Below, one piece after another: positions 51,350 through 60,847 of a stretch of 64,000 bases of DNA. Both the position numbers and the translations under genes were made by a program. Source of the stretch: Candidatus Latescibacterota bacterium (GTDB lineage: Bacteria > Latescibacterota > UBA2968 > UBA8231); NCBI GenBank assembly GCA_022827835.1, contig JAJEIO010000023.1, positions 1-64,000 on the forward strand, in the 5' to 3' direction. How positions within the stretch are numbered: position 1 is the stretch's first letter; the number at the start of each line of letters is the position of its first letter. The notes below the pieces were generated by a model that had not been told where the DNA came from, did no database searches, and saw only the letters and a list, made by a program, of their open reading frames with translations.

Positions 51350-53017
51350 TTCAGTCGATTCTTTCTTCAACAAAGTCGGCTCCACGATGATCGTTTTCTC
51401 GCGGCGCAACAGCGCCTGCCCAGGTGTGCCGCCACGCGGCTTGGTGACGTGTTTTACCATGGTGTACGCCACGGAGACCTTTTTCGCCGTTTTGCCTTTG
51501 CTCCAGTACGCGGCTAAGGATGCGGCCTCTTCAATAGTCTGCTTGCTCGGGGCTTCCTTGCGGCCTTCGCTCCGCAGGACGACGTGCGAGCCGGCGTATC
51601 CCCGGGCGTGAAACCACAGATCGTTTTGGGCAGATATTCTGTGCGTCAGCAGGTCGTTTTCCTTGTTGTTGCGCCCGACCCACACCGACCATCCCGTAGA
51701 TGTCCTATAGCGTCGGGGATGGGCCTGGGGCTGCTTGCTTGCCTTTTTGTCGGTACTTATCACCTTGCTCTCCAACCAGTTTTGCAGCGCGGCGTTAGAT
51801 TTCCAAGTGCCGGCATCCACCGCGCTAATCCAATGCTCGTATTGGTCGCACTGACGCCTGAGCTCGGCCAAGCGCTGCGGCAGGACTTGTTGGCGACGCT
51901 CGTATTTTTGCGCAGCCTTTAGATAGGATGCGGCGTTTTCCGCCAAGCTGCGGTTTACATCCAAATCAATACGCAGAGTCGAGTGTTCCTCGGAATCGAA
52001 GAGATCGGCTAGCTCTACTTGCGCGGGCCGACCAGATAGCTGCCCTATGTTGGCCCACAGCGCGTGCCCCTTGCGCTTGTACTCCTCGGCGCGCGTGGCT
52101 TCGTCGAGTTCGGTTTGCATGGCAGCTAAGCGCCGCCGGGCATTTTTCAGCGCTTGGCCCAGCCGCCTGCGGATCTGTTGCTGAGCCTGCTGTGCCCGGC
52201 GCTGTGCCCGCTCCTTCTGGTACACCGCCCATATCCCTGGGCTGACCGCGTCAAACTGCTCGTAGGTGCCTTGCAAACGGCGTGGCTCAAAGGCGGAAAA
52301 ATGAACCCGGCCCGCCTCTTGCCATACATAGCTACAGCCAGCCATCGCACTGGTGTACGCCTCCGTGGCCGCGTTCCACAAGGCTGTGCTCGGCTCGCCT
52401 CCCCCACCCTGCTGGCTGCGGAAGATCAGCTCGCGCACCACTGAGGCATCCGCTCCGGCCAACCAACGCCTCGCCGTCTTTTCCAAGGCTGTATCCGCAC
52501 TCGCCAGTCGGTCGCGCCACGCACTGAGTTCGTCCGTGCCAGGCAACAGGCGACCCGATGGCTCGGGCGGCTGGTACGGCTTGCCTACGGGAGACTTATC
52601 CTTGGACGTTGCCCAACAGCCCAAAATTCCGCCATCGGCTTGGCGGTGGAGAACAAACCGCACCTTGTTGGGAATGAGTTCGCACACTAAGACGCCAAAG
52701 CTCGGGCGACCGTCGCGGTCTCGACGCTCTAAGCGCAAGCGCAAGATGCGCTCGCGGCGCTCGGCCTCCACGGCCACGATCCTCGCACGCACCAAGTACT
52801 TTTCCGGGCCGTCGCTCGCCCGCCAAGATCGCGGCCACGCTTCGCGCCGCAGGCAGAGCAAACCCTCTCGGCCGCTCACACCGTACAGCCAATCGCCCTC
52901 GTCAACCGCCAAGGCTAGTTCCGTAGGCTGGGCATATGCCCGCTCAATGACCGCCCCTTGCAGGCGCGCCCGCAACTCCTGTGCGAGAGCTTGAATGGTG
53001 AAGTAATCAAATGCCAT
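51347..53017 (-). CDS. NFACT family protein (RqcH/FpbA-like)
   Basis: 556 residues. NFACT-N: DYFTIQALAQELRARLQGAVIERAYAQP at the start. There is a central coiled-coil rich in Arg, Ala and Gln (residues ~275-385), then NFACT-R (HARGYAGSHVVLRSEGRKEAPSKQTIEEAASLAAYWSKGK). RqcH homologues bind 50S subunits with stalled nascent chains and direct Ala-tailing; fibronectin binding is a secondary property in Firmicutes. Its neighbours, valS and miaA, are translation genes, in line with a quality-control role. It abuts the valS stop. Confidence 0.85.
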   Translation of the reverse strand: MAFDYFTIQALAQELRARLQGAVIERAYAQPTELALAVDEGDWLYGVSGREGLLCLRREAWPRSWRASDGPEKYLVRARIVAVEAERRERILRLRLERRDRDGRPSFGVLVCELIPNKVRFVLHRQADGGILGCWATSKDKSPVGKPYQPPEPSGRLLPGTDELSAWRDRLASADTALEKTARRWLAGADASVVRELIFRSQQGGGGEPSTALWNAATEAYTSAMAGCSYVWQEAGRVHFSAFEPRRLQGTYEQFDAVSPGIWAVYQKERAQRRAQQAQQQIRRRLGQALKNARRRLAAMQTELDEATRAEEYKRKGHALWANIGQLSGRPAQVELADLFDSEEHSTLRIDLDVNRSLAENAASYLKAAQKYERRQQVLPQRLAELRRQCDQYEHWISAVDAGTWKSNAALQNWLESKVISTDKKASKQPQAHPRRYRTSTGWSVWVGRNNKENDLLTHRISAQNDLWFHARGYAGSHVVLRSEGRKEAPSKQTIEEAASLAAYWSKGKTAKKVSVAYTMVKHVTKPRGGTPGQALLRREKTIIVEPTLLKKESTE

Positions 53018-55777
53018 CTAGGCTTCGACGAGCTTGAGGCTAGCGCTTAGCTTCTCCTGGGTGGCGCGGTATTCGGCTTGGCGCTGGCGCTCCTGTGCGA
53101 CGATTTCGGGCGGCGCTTTGGTCAGGAAGCGGTCATTGGCCAATTTGGCATCTAGGCCCTTGAGCAGACCGTCCATCTTTTGGATCTCTCGTTTGAGACG
53201 CTGCCGTTCTGCATCTAGGTCAATCAATCCCTCTAAGGGCACGAAAATCTCGGCCGCAGCCGTCATCGCGCTACCCGAAGCTGGTGGCCGGACGAGACCT
53301 TGGCCGACTTGCACGGATTCGGCCCGGGTCAACAGCGAGATATAGGGGATGGCTTGGCGCAGGGTTTGTTCGACCTCGTCCGAGACAGCCGAAATCAAGA
53401 CCTCAACTTTGCGGCCCGGTGGAACATTCATCTCGCCACGAATGATCCGCACTCCAGTCACCACCTCTTGCAGACACTGCATTTGCGCTTCGGCCTCTGG
53501 GTCTATCAGTGCGGCATCGCACTCCGGCCAATCCGCGACCATGATGCTATTAGCCGACGAGCCGTGGGGCAAAGCCTGCCACAAGGTCTCGGTGATAAAG
53601 GGCATAATGGGGTGCAACAGCCGCAGGGCAGTTTCGAGTACGCGCACGAGATGCTCTTGGGCTGCGCGCCGCGCCTGGGGATCGCCTCCCTGCAAGCGCA
53701 CCTTGGCCAATTCGAGGTACCAATCGCAGTAGTCGCGCCAGACGAAGTCGTAGATCGCCCGCGTCAGGTCGCTGAAGCGGTAGGATTGCATGGCCTCGGT
53801 CATCTCTCGCACGGCCACCTGCAACCGGCTCCAGATCCAGCGGTCGGCCAACTCACTCCGCTCGCAGGGGCCGGGCTCGTATCCGTCGATGTTCATCAGC
53901 ACGAAGCGAGTCGCATTCCACAGCTTGTTGCCAAAGTTGCGGCCGGCCTCCGCGCTGGCCGAAGCCTGCACTTGGTTGTTCTCTACGGCCGCATCAAAGC
54001 GTACATCCTGGATGGCTCCGGCCTGTGCCAACAGACAGTAGCGGGTCGCATCCGCACCGTAGCGCGCGACCAAGTCGAGCGGGTTGAGGCCCGTGCCCAA
54101 GCTCTTGCTCATGCGGCGGCCGTCTTGAGTCAGAATGGTCGGGTGCACTAGCACCGTCTTAAAGGGAATTCGCTCTACGAACTCTAGCGAGGTCATGGCC
54201 ATCCGCAAAACCCACAAATAGAGAATGTCGCGCGCCGTGATCATCAAATCCGTGGGATAAAAGTAATCCAGTGCGTCGCGTCTCTGCGGCCAGCCAAGGG
54301 TGGCAAAGGGCCACAGCGCGGAAGAAAACCACGTGTCGAGTACATCGGGGTCTTGCACCCAATCTCGGCCACCGCATTCGGGACAGGCCTCTGGCTTAGC
54401 CACACTAACCACGGGCTTGGCCCCGGCCGCCACCGAAACCCTGAAGTTGCCCTCGCGCAGGGCTTGCTCCCGATCCAAGTTGCCCATGACGCTCAGCCCC
54501 TCGGCGCTGCAATGGGTGCAATACCAAGCGGGAATGCGATGTCCCCACCAGATCTGTCGCGACAAAGCCCAATCGCGTATTTGATCCAACCACTCGATGG
54601 CATAGTGGCGAAAGCGGTCGGGCACGTATTGAATATCCTGCCGCACGAGCACGGGCCGCACCTTGGCCGCTATCTCCTTCATGTTCATAAACCACTGCTC
54701 CATCGGCAGAGGTTCGACGACTGTGCCGCACTTGTCGTGGTGGGGTACGGCGTGTTCGTGATCCTCTATTTTTTCTATCAGACCCTCGGCTTCCAACGCA
54801 GCCACGACGGCCTCGCGAGCCGCGTAGCGATCCAACCCCGCAAAGCGGCCGGCCGCTTCGGTCATAACCCCGTCAAAGCCGATGACTTGGATTTGCGCTA
54901 AATCGTGGCGCAAGCCTAGCTCGTAGTCGTTGGGATCGTGGGCGGGGGTCACCTTGACTGCGCCGCTGCCCAGTTCGGGATCGGCGTATTCATCGGCTAC
55001 GATGGGAATAACTCTACCTGTCAGCGGCAGTTCGACTTGCAGGCCAATCGCTTCGCGCCAGCGGTCGTCGTTGGGATGGACGGCCACGGCTGTGTCCCCG
55101 AGCATGGTCTCTGGTCGCGTGGTGGCGACCACGACTTGCAACTCACCCTCCCGGGCCGGGTAGCGAATGTGCCACAAGTGGCCGGCGACCTCGCGCTCTT
55201 CGGTCTCTAGGTCGGAAATGACGGTGCGGCACTGCGGACACCAGTTGATCATGCGGGTGCCGCGGTAAATCCACCCTTTTTCCGCAAAATGCTCGAAAGC
55301 CTGCAATACGGCCTCGACGTACTCCTCGTCGAGCGTGAATCGCTCCCGGTCCCAGTCGTAGCTGGCCCCGAGTTGGCGCAACTGGTGATAGATGGCGTCT
55401 CCGTATTTTTCCTTCCACTGCCAAATCCGGTCCAGCATGGCGTCGCGTCCCAAGTCGTAGCGATTCTTGCCCTCAACTTCTAAAAGCTCCTGCTCGACCT
55501 TCATCTGGGTGGCAATGCCCGCGTGATCGGTACCCGGCAGACAGAGCGTCTCAAAACCCTGCATCCGCTTCCACCGCACCACTAGGTCGTGGATGGCGTG
55601 TTGAATCGCGTGGCCCATGTGCAGCTCGCCCGTCACGTTGGGCGGGGGAATTACTATGCTGTAAGGGGGCTTGTCCGGGTTGATCCCCGCGTTAAAGTGG
55701 CCATTTTCCTCCCAGAAATCGTACCATTTTTTTTCAATCGCCACGGGATCGTACGTCTTGGCCAATTCTTCCGTCAT
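53018..55777 (-). CDS. valS: Valyl-tRNA synthetase
   Basis: 919 residues, full length. The HIGH-type motif is GELHMGHAIQHAIHD near 50. The editing domain includes VVATTRPETMLGDTAVAVHP. The KMSKS loop is DGRRMSKSLGTGLNPLD, where RMSKS replaces KMSKS. The C-terminal coiled-coil tRNA-binding arm is AERQRLKREIQKMDGLLKGLDAKL. AAGGA lies 6 nt before the ATG. The 138-bp gap to murQ is divergent and AT-rich, with no clear motif. Confidence 0.97.
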   Translation of the reverse strand: MTEELAKTYDPVAIEKKWYDFWEENGHFNAGINPDKPPYSIVIPPPNVTGELHMGHAIQHAIHDLVVRWKRMQGFETLCLPGTDHAGIATQMKVEQELLEVEGKNRYDLGRDAMLDRIWQWKEKYGDAIYHQLRQLGASYDWDRERFTLDEEYVEAVLQAFEHFAEKGWIYRGTRMINWCPQCRTVISDLETEEREVAGHLWHIRYPAREGELQVVVATTRPETMLGDTAVAVHPNDDRWREAIGLQVELPLTGRVIPIVADEYADPELGSGAVKVTPAHDPNDYELGLRHDLAQIQVIGFDGVMTEAAGRFAGLDRYAAREAVVAALEAEGLIEKIEDHEHAVPHHDKCGTVVEPLPMEQWFMNMKEIAAKVRPVLVRQDIQYVPDRFRHYAIEWLDQIRDWALSRQIWWGHRIPAWYCTHCSAEGLSVMGNLDREQALREGNFRVSVAAGAKPVVSVAKPEACPECGGRDWVQDPDVLDTWFSSALWPFATLGWPQRRDALDYFYPTDLMITARDILYLWVLRMAMTSLEFVERIPFKTVLVHPTILTQDGRRMSKSLGTGLNPLDLVARYGADATRYCLLAQAGAIQDVRFDAAVENNQVQASASAEAGRNFGNKLWNATRFVLMNIDGYEPGPCERSELADRWIWSRLQVAVREMTEAMQSYRFSDLTRAIYDFVWRDYCDWYLELAKVRLQGGDPQARRAAQEHLVRVLETALRLLHPIMPFITETLWQALPHGSSANSIMVADWPECDAALIDPEAEAQMQCLQEVVTGVRIIRGEMNVPPGRKVEVLISAVSDEVEQTLRQAIPYISLLTRAESVQVGQGLVRPPASGSAMTAAAEIFVPLEGLIDLDAERQRLKREIQKMDGLLKGLDAKLANDRFLTKAPPEIVAQERQRQAEYRATQEKLSASLKLVEA

Positions 55778-55915
55778 ACCGCGTCCTTATCCTTGTGTTT
55801 AATATGAAGGTTAAACTAAAAATATAACCCTTTCCCCTGACCTGACAATTTTGCTCGCCGGGCTTGGCTGTCTATTTTGTGTCCAGTTCATTTCACCTGT
55901 GCTAGGCGATTCAAT

Positions 55916-56866
55916 ATGGGCAACTGGTCCAAGCTGCAAACCGAGCAGCGCAATCCGGCCACTGAACACATCGACGAAGTCTCGACGCTAGAGATGCTGG
56001 CAATCATCAATCGAGAAGACGCCCTCGTGCCAGCCGCGGTCGCCACGCAATTGGCCCCTATCGCCGAGGCGGTTGACTTGGTCGCTATCCAGCTTGGGAA
56101 CGGAGGCCGCCTGTTCTACCTCGGCGCGGGTACCAGTGGTCGGCTCGGTGTGCTAGATGCGGCTGAATGCCCCCCCACCTTTGGTGCAAGCCCCCAGTTG
56201 GTGCAGGGCCTAATCGCCGGTGGACCAGCAGCCCTGCGCCAATCCGTAGAAGGCGCGGAGGACGACCGCGAGGCCGCGCCCAACGAATTGGCACAGCGAG
56301 GGCTAGGGTCAGTCGATGTGCTCATGGGCATTGCTGCCAGCGGCGTAACCCCTTTCGTTATCAGTGGCATGGAGTACGCCGCGCAGCGGGGTTGTCAGAC
56401 GATCTTTTTTACGTGTAGCCCCACGGCCGCCGAGTCCGTTGCAGCCTCAATCAAGATCGTCCCCGAGGTCGGCCCGGAAGTCCTCACCGGATCAACGCGG
56501 ATGAAGGCTGGAACAGCGACCAAACTGGTACTCAACATGATCAGCACCGGCGCAATGGTGAAATTGGGCAAGACCTACGGCAACCTCATGGTCGATCTCC
56601 AACCCACCAATGCCAAGCTGCGCGACCGCGCTGAGCGCATATTTGCGACGCTGACCGGGGCCTCGCCGCAAGTGGCCGCCGCTCGGCTGCAAGCGGCTGA
56701 AGGAGGCTTGAAACTGGCGCTGGTCATGGAGTTGTGCCAACTAGATCGCGCCCAAGCACAGCATCTTCTCGACACCTGCGGCGGGAGCGTCAAGGCCGCC
56801 ACCCTTCGGCTGAGCTCAGGTCGAAGCCTCGCCACTGGAGCAAACCCTTGCAATACGCAAACCTAG
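55916..56866 (+). CDS. murQ: N-acetylmuramic acid 6-phosphate etherase
   Basis: Cleaves the lactyl ether of MurNAc-6-phosphate to GlcNAc-6-phosphate in peptidoglycan recycling. 316 residues from the ATG at 55916 (AGG 9 nt upstream). The sugar-isomerase motif GRLFYLGAGTSGRLGVLDAAECPPTFG near 60-86 includes the catalytic Glu; VEGAEDDREAA holds the second acidic residue. Also typical: GSTRMKAGTATKLVLNMIST. murP or anmK is not adjacent; an aldo/keto reductase overlaps the 3' end. Confidence 0.93.
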   Translation: MGNWSKLQTEQRNPATEHIDEVSTLEMLAIINREDALVPAAVATQLAPIAEAVDLVAIQLGNGGRLFYLGAGTSGRLGVLDAAECPPTFGASPQLVQGLIAGGPAALRQSVEGAEDDREAAPNELAQRGLGSVDVLMGIAASGVTPFVISGMEYAAQRGCQTIFFTCSPTAAESVAASIKIVPEVGPEVLTGSTRMKAGTATKLVLNMISTGAMVKLGKTYGNLMVDLQPTNAKLRDRAERIFATLTGASPQVAAARLQAAEGGLKLALVMELCQLDRAQAQHLLDTCGGSVKAATLRLSSGRSLATGANPCNTQT

Positions 56867-57792
56867 GCCGCACGAACTTGCGCCTGTCGGTCTTGGGACT
56901 TGGCACCGTGCAATTGGGCATAGCGTACGGCTGGGACCCACAGCCGCCGCCGCCGGATGACCGCGTGATTAAGTTGATCCGCCGCGCCTTGGAGCTAGGC
57001 ATCAACTACATCGACACGGCCGCGGAGTACGGCCGCAGTGAAAGTCTCGTGGGCCGTGCGTGTGCTGGACTGACGTGTCAGCCCTTGATTGCTACCAAGC
57101 TCTCCATCCGAGATGCCGATAACGCAGGGCTATTGACCGGACAGGCGCTGCGTCAGTCCGTCGAACAGTCGCTGCGCCAGAGCTTGCAGAGGCTCGGCGT
57201 CGATGTGCTCGAACTCGTGCAGTTGCACAGCCTCGACACGCGCTTTGCAACCCCAGAACTGCTAGACCTGTTAGCGCAGTACTGCCAACGCGGCTGGGTG
57301 CGCTATTGGGGCGTTACCACGTACGGAGAAGAGGCACCGCTCGACGCCTTAGATCATCCCGAGCTAATTCGTGCGCTGCAAATACCCTATAGCGCGCTCG
57401 ACCGCCGGATGGAACGCGAGGTGATTCCCCGTGCCCAAGCACAGGGTACGGGCGTCTTCCTGCGCTCGATCTTCCTCCAAGGCGTCCTGTCGCATCGGCT
57501 CGACTCGCTCCCGGCCGCGCTCAACGGTCTGTCCCCTTTGGCGGCTCCCCTGCTGCGGCTAGCACAGGACGCAGGCATGGACCTGGCCGAACTGGCTTTG
57601 CGCTTTGCGGCCTTTGCTTCCGGCGCTCATTCAGCTATTTTCGGCACCACGAACGTCTCCGAACTCGAAGCCAATATCCGCGCAGTCGAGGCCGGTCCTC
57701 TGCCGCCCGATCTAGTAGCGGCCGTGCGCGCAATCGAGGTCGCGGATTCAGCCCTACTCAACCCCGGCAACTGGAGGTTATCTACGCCGTGA
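56848..57792 (+). CDS. Aldo/keto reductase
   Basis: 314 residues from TTG 56848, which has GGAG 7 nt upstream and gives the normal start QYANLGRTNLRLSVLGLGT; the frame is open further upstream inside murQ, but that part is unconserved. The catalytic set is present: Asp and Tyr in YIDTAAEYGRSE, Lys in IATKLSI, His in LVQLHSL. The fold is the AKR11/YghZ-type plain reductase. Substrate unknown. It overlaps murQ (19 bp) and the next gene (GTGA). Confidence 0.85.
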   Translation: MQYANLGRTNLRLSVLGLGTVQLGIAYGWDPQPPPPDDRVIKLIRRALELGINYIDTAAEYGRSESLVGRACAGLTCQPLIATKLSIRDADNAGLLTGQALRQSVEQSLRQSLQRLGVDVLELVQLHSLDTRFATPELLDLLAQYCQRGWVRYWGVTTYGEEAPLDALDHPELIRALQIPYSALDRRMEREVIPRAQAQGTGVFLRSIFLQGVLSHRLDSLPAALNGLSPLAAPLLRLAQDAGMDLAELALRFAAFASGAHSAIFGTTNVSELEANIRAVEAGPLPPDLVAAVRAIEVADSALLNPGNWRLSTP

Positions 57793-58886
57793 ATGACCCC
57801 ATGCCCGGCCAAGCAATTGGCGATTTAGAAACCCCGGTACTGCTACTTGATCTCGACCGCTTTGAGTCCAATGTGCAGCACATGGCCGCGTATTGCCGCG
57901 ATAATGGCAAGGAATGGCGGCCCCACAGCAAGGCACACAAATCTCCGGCCATAGCCCACATCGAGCTGGCCAACGGGGCCTGCGGCATCACCTGCGCCAA
58001 ATTGAGCGAAGCCGAGTGGATGGTCGCGCATGGTGTACCCTCCATCCTGCTGGCCAACCAGATCGTCAGCCCGGTGAAATTCGCCGCCTTAGCCCGCCTG
58101 CAACACCAAGCCGAAGTCATTGCCGCAGTCGATAATATCGCCGTCGTCAAACCGATGGCCGCCGCAGCCATCGACGAGGGCGTCCGCATCCCCGTGGTCG
58201 CGGAAATCGACATTGGCATGAAGCGGGTCGGTGTGGAGCCTGGCCCCCCTCTCTTCGCCTTGTCCAAGGCCATTAGCGACCAACCTGGGCTGACGTTCAA
58301 GGGCCTGATGGGCTACGAGGGCCACGTACTCGACTGCTGGCCACTGCCGGCCAAGCAAAAGGCATGTTACCAAGCACTGGATATATTAGTAGAATCTCGT
58401 AACTTACTGGAAAAAAATGGGATACAGGTAGAAATCGTCAGTGCCGGTGGCACGGGTTCGTACGAGCTCAGTGCCCTCCACGACGGGGTCACTGAACTCC
58501 AAGCTGGCGGCGGCGTGTTCATGGACGTCATGTATCGCCGGAAATGTCACGTCGAAGCGCTCACCCCAGCCCTAACGGTACTCACCTCGATCACCAGCCG
58601 CGCGGCTGACCGAGTCGTCGTCGATGCTGGCTTTAAGACGCTGTCGTCCGGCCACCAGCCGCCGGAGGTGTTGGGCCGAGACGATCTGCGCTTGCGCGGC
58701 CTGTCTGCCGAACACGGGATCTTCGACATCGTAGAAGGTCAGGCCGGCCCGGCTTTGGGCGAGCGGATCGAATTGCTCGTCGGTTATTCCGATTCGACGA
58801 CCTTTTTGCACAATTACTTTGTCGCCGTCCGCAAGGGGCGCGTGGAGAAAATATGGGACATCTCGGCGCGGGGCCTCTTGCGCTGA
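57789..58886 (+). CDS. D-threonine aldolase/DSD1-like PLP enzyme
   Basis: 365 residues of the alanine-racemase N-terminal fold. ETPVLLLDLDRFESNVQHMA is the first strand-helix, RPHSKAHKSP near 44-53 has the PLP Lys, and EIDIGMKRVGVEPG and SAGGTGSYEL bind the cofactor phosphate. In D-threonine aldolases a metal site H-x-C lies near the C-terminus; here that region reads YSDSTTFLHNYFVAV, so the exact reaction is uncertain. GTG start. Overlap with the reductase gene suggests a joint catabolic step for a D-amino acid or related hydroxy-amino compound. Confidence 0.78.
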   Translation: MNDPMPGQAIGDLETPVLLLDLDRFESNVQHMAAYCRDNGKEWRPHSKAHKSPAIAHIELANGACGITCAKLSEAEWMVAHGVPSILLANQIVSPVKFAALARLQHQAEVIAAVDNIAVVKPMAAAAIDEGVRIPVVAEIDIGMKRVGVEPGPPLFALSKAISDQPGLTFKGLMGYEGHVLDCWPLPAKQKACYQALDILVESRNLLEKNGIQVEIVSAGGTGSYELSALHDGVTELQAGGGVFMDVMYRRKCHVEALTPALTVLTSITSRAADRVVVDAGFKTLSSGHQPPEVLGRDDLRLRGLSAEHGIFDIVEGQAGPALGERIELLVGYSDSTTFLHNYFVAVRKGRVEKIWDISARGLLR

Positions 58887-58914
58887 CGCCGAGTAATAGC
58901 AACGGAGAAAACAG

Positions 58915-59199
58915 ATGACTAAAGCCGAAATCGCCCAGCAGTTAGCCCGGAGTACTGGCCTTTCCCAAGTAGATACCGCGGCCGTTATCGAGGGGTTCAT
59001 CGAAGCCATAGCCCAAGCTTTGGAAAAGGGCGACCACGTCGAAATCCGTGGCTTTGGCACCTTCAAGGTCGTGGAGCGCGCACCGCGTACTGGCCGCAAT
59101 CCCAAAGCCGGCGCGACCATCGCAATCCCCAAGCGCAAGACCCCGACCTTCAAACCCTCTAACGCCGTAAAGAACAGAATCGTCCAGCGCCGACCATGA
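58915..59199 (+). CDS. HU/IHF-family DNA-binding protein (second copy)
   Basis: 94 residues, standard HU: TKAEIAQQLARSTGLSQVDTAAVIEGFIEAI, then GFGTFKVVERAPRTGRNPKAG, and a short basic end. It is about 70 per cent alike to the copy at 14875 in the shared part but lacks the acidic tail. GGAG precedes the ATG. Its stop overlaps the sulfatase-like gene (ATGA), an odd coupling for a nucleoid protein. Confidence 0.93.
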   Translation: MTKAEIAQQLARSTGLSQVDTAAVIEGFIEAIAQALEKGDHVEIRGFGTFKVVERAPRTGRNPKAGATIAIPKRKTPTFKPSNAVKNRIVQRRP

Positions 59200-60299
59200 A
59201 CCTGCTGTTGATTTCGGTCGATAGCCTGCGCTTGGACTTTGCCCCCGGGATCAGTGCGGCTGTACGCACGCCCCGATTTTCTGCTTTGACGCGCGATTTT
59301 CACCTCTGCCAGCACTGCTTTTCGGTTTCTTCGGCAACTCGTCCGGTCCACACCTCGATTTTTACCGGGCTATACCCGTTTGAACACGGCATCGAAGGCC
59401 AGCATTCCCCCGCTATGCGGCAGGGCGTTGCCGACCTTTTCAACCTCTGCCGTCGAGCTGGCTATGCGGTCGGCGCGTTTTCAGAAGCCCCGGACATTTT
59501 TACCGGCCTAAGTTACGCCAAGCACATCGCTCCCTTGCCCACCGACGAGCAACTCGTCGGCTGGCTACAACGTCGCGAGCCAACCGTTCTCTTCGTTCAC
59601 TACTGGAGCGTTCATCCCCCTTATGGTGCCGCAGACGGGCTGGCCTTTGGGGAAGTGGGACAATTGCTCGCGGCTGGGCACATTGGCGAGGTACAGGCGC
59701 GTTATCGCGCTGCCATTGAACAGCTCTTTGAGCGGCATATAGCTCGGCTGTTGGCCGCCTTGGACCTAAGCGCGTGGGCCGTTTTCATCATCAGCGACCA
59801 CGGCCAGAGCTGGCGGGACGACGAACCCTATCACGGCCAGACTCTGTGCAACGACGTGCTGCGAGTGCCTCAGTACTACCGACTCCCCTCGGAAGAACCC
59901 GTCGGGCGCGGATTAATTTCCCTCGTAGATCTTTTCCCTACTTTCCTGTCCCTGTTGGAGTTAGATCACTGCTACCGAGGCTTTGCCCGAGACATCCGCT
60001 CCCCTTCATCACCCGAGTACTACGTAGCCGAAATCGACCCCGGCCCGGCCGCGCAACAAGGTCGCCAATGGTCCCTCTTCAACGCCAGCGCCAAATTCAC
60101 CTGTGATCAATCAACCCAGCGCGAAACCTTGGTCGAGACGTTTAGCGAGCGACCGCTCCCAGCACTCGATACTCGCCCGTACCACCAAGCATATACAGCA
60201 CTCAGAGCAGCTTCTAGTTATGTCCAAGCGGAGTTTGACCAGACCACGGACCGCGCCCTCTTGCACCAGCGGCTGCGAGCCTTGGGTTATATGGATTAA
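59196..60299 (+). CDS. Sulfatase-like hydrolase/transferase
   Basis: 367 residues of the alkaline phosphatase superfamily. The metal-binding N-terminus LLISVDSLRLDFAPG carries the Asp. The nucleophile region CFSVSSATRPVHTSIFTGLYP has S-x-A-x-R instead of C-x-P-S-R, so a Ser-type formylglycine site or a non-sulfatase nucleophile is possible. FVHYWSVHPPY and ISDHGQSWRDDEPYHGQT supply further metal ligands. There is no signal peptide, unlike most degradative sulfatases. The substrate (sulfate or phosphate ester) is unknown. Confidence 0.78.
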   Translation: MNLLLISVDSLRLDFAPGISAAVRTPRFSALTRDFHLCQHCFSVSSATRPVHTSIFTGLYPFEHGIEGQHSPAMRQGVADLFNLCRRAGYAVGAFSEAPDIFTGLSYAKHIAPLPTDEQLVGWLQRREPTVLFVHYWSVHPPYGAADGLAFGEVGQLLAAGHIGEVQARYRAAIEQLFERHIARLLAALDLSAWAVFIISDHGQSWRDDEPYHGQTLCNDVLRVPQYYRLPSEEPVGRGLISLVDLFPTFLSLLELDHCYRGFARDIRSPSSPEYYVAEIDPGPAAQQGRQWSLFNASAKFTCDQSTQRETLVETFSERPLPALDTRPYHQAYTALRAASSYVQAEFDQTTDRALLHQRLRALGYMD

Positions 60300-60847
60300 T
60301 CTGAGAGAACGAACTCGGGTTTTAGGGCCTGATAATCCTCTCCCAAAAGGGCAAAGATATCGGCCCACCGGTGCGGGTAGGATGGATGGCTGTTATTGGG
60401 CGCGAAGCCCAGCTTGAGATAGCAGCGCAGAGCCGGAATGCGGAAGTCGTCGGTCAGCAAGTATATGGGCCGAGGGCCTAGCGCCTTGGCTTGGGCCACC
60501 GCCGCTGCTACGATGAATTTGCCTAGGCCGCGCCCCTGAAAGTCCGGGTGAACTGCAACCCAACCTATTTCCCAACACGGCCGCAGTTCACGGGTGCGGT
60601 CGTTGCAACCTGTACAGGCGACGATCTGCCCCTCGCACTCGACGAAGAGTTGGACTCGAGTTCCTGCCAAGACGTCTTCTAGCCGCTGTCGATCCCAATG
60701 ACCCAGCTCCCCGTTGGCCTGCAATAGAGCCAGCCAGCCCTCCTCGTCGCCCGGCTGGTACGTCCGCAGGCGATAGCCGGCCATTTCCGGTAAGTCCGGG
60801 GCCGTCTCGCGCCCATACCAGAGGATGAGCTGAGGCAAGGGACTCAA
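60296..60847 (-). CDS. GNAT-family N-acetyltransferase
   Basis: 183 residues. The acetyl-CoA site VHPDFQGRGLGKFIVAAAVAQAKALG near 98-123 has the R/Q-x-x-G-x-G/A pattern; IYLLTDDFRIPALRCYLKLGF is the C-terminal GNAT signature. The acceptor is unknown. A TTG start overlaps the stop of the nucleotidyltransferase gene (TTGA). The end overlaps the convergent sulfatase-like gene by four bases. Confidence 0.85.
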   Translation of the reverse strand: MSPLPQLILWYGRETAPDLPEMAGYRLRTYQPGDEEGWLALLQANGELGHWDRQRLEDVLAGTRVQLFVECEGQIVACTGCNDRTRELRPCWEIGWVAVHPDFQGRGLGKFIVAAAVAQAKALGPRPIYLLTDDFRIPALRCYLKLGFAPNNSHPSYPHRWADIFALLGEDYQALKPEFVLSD

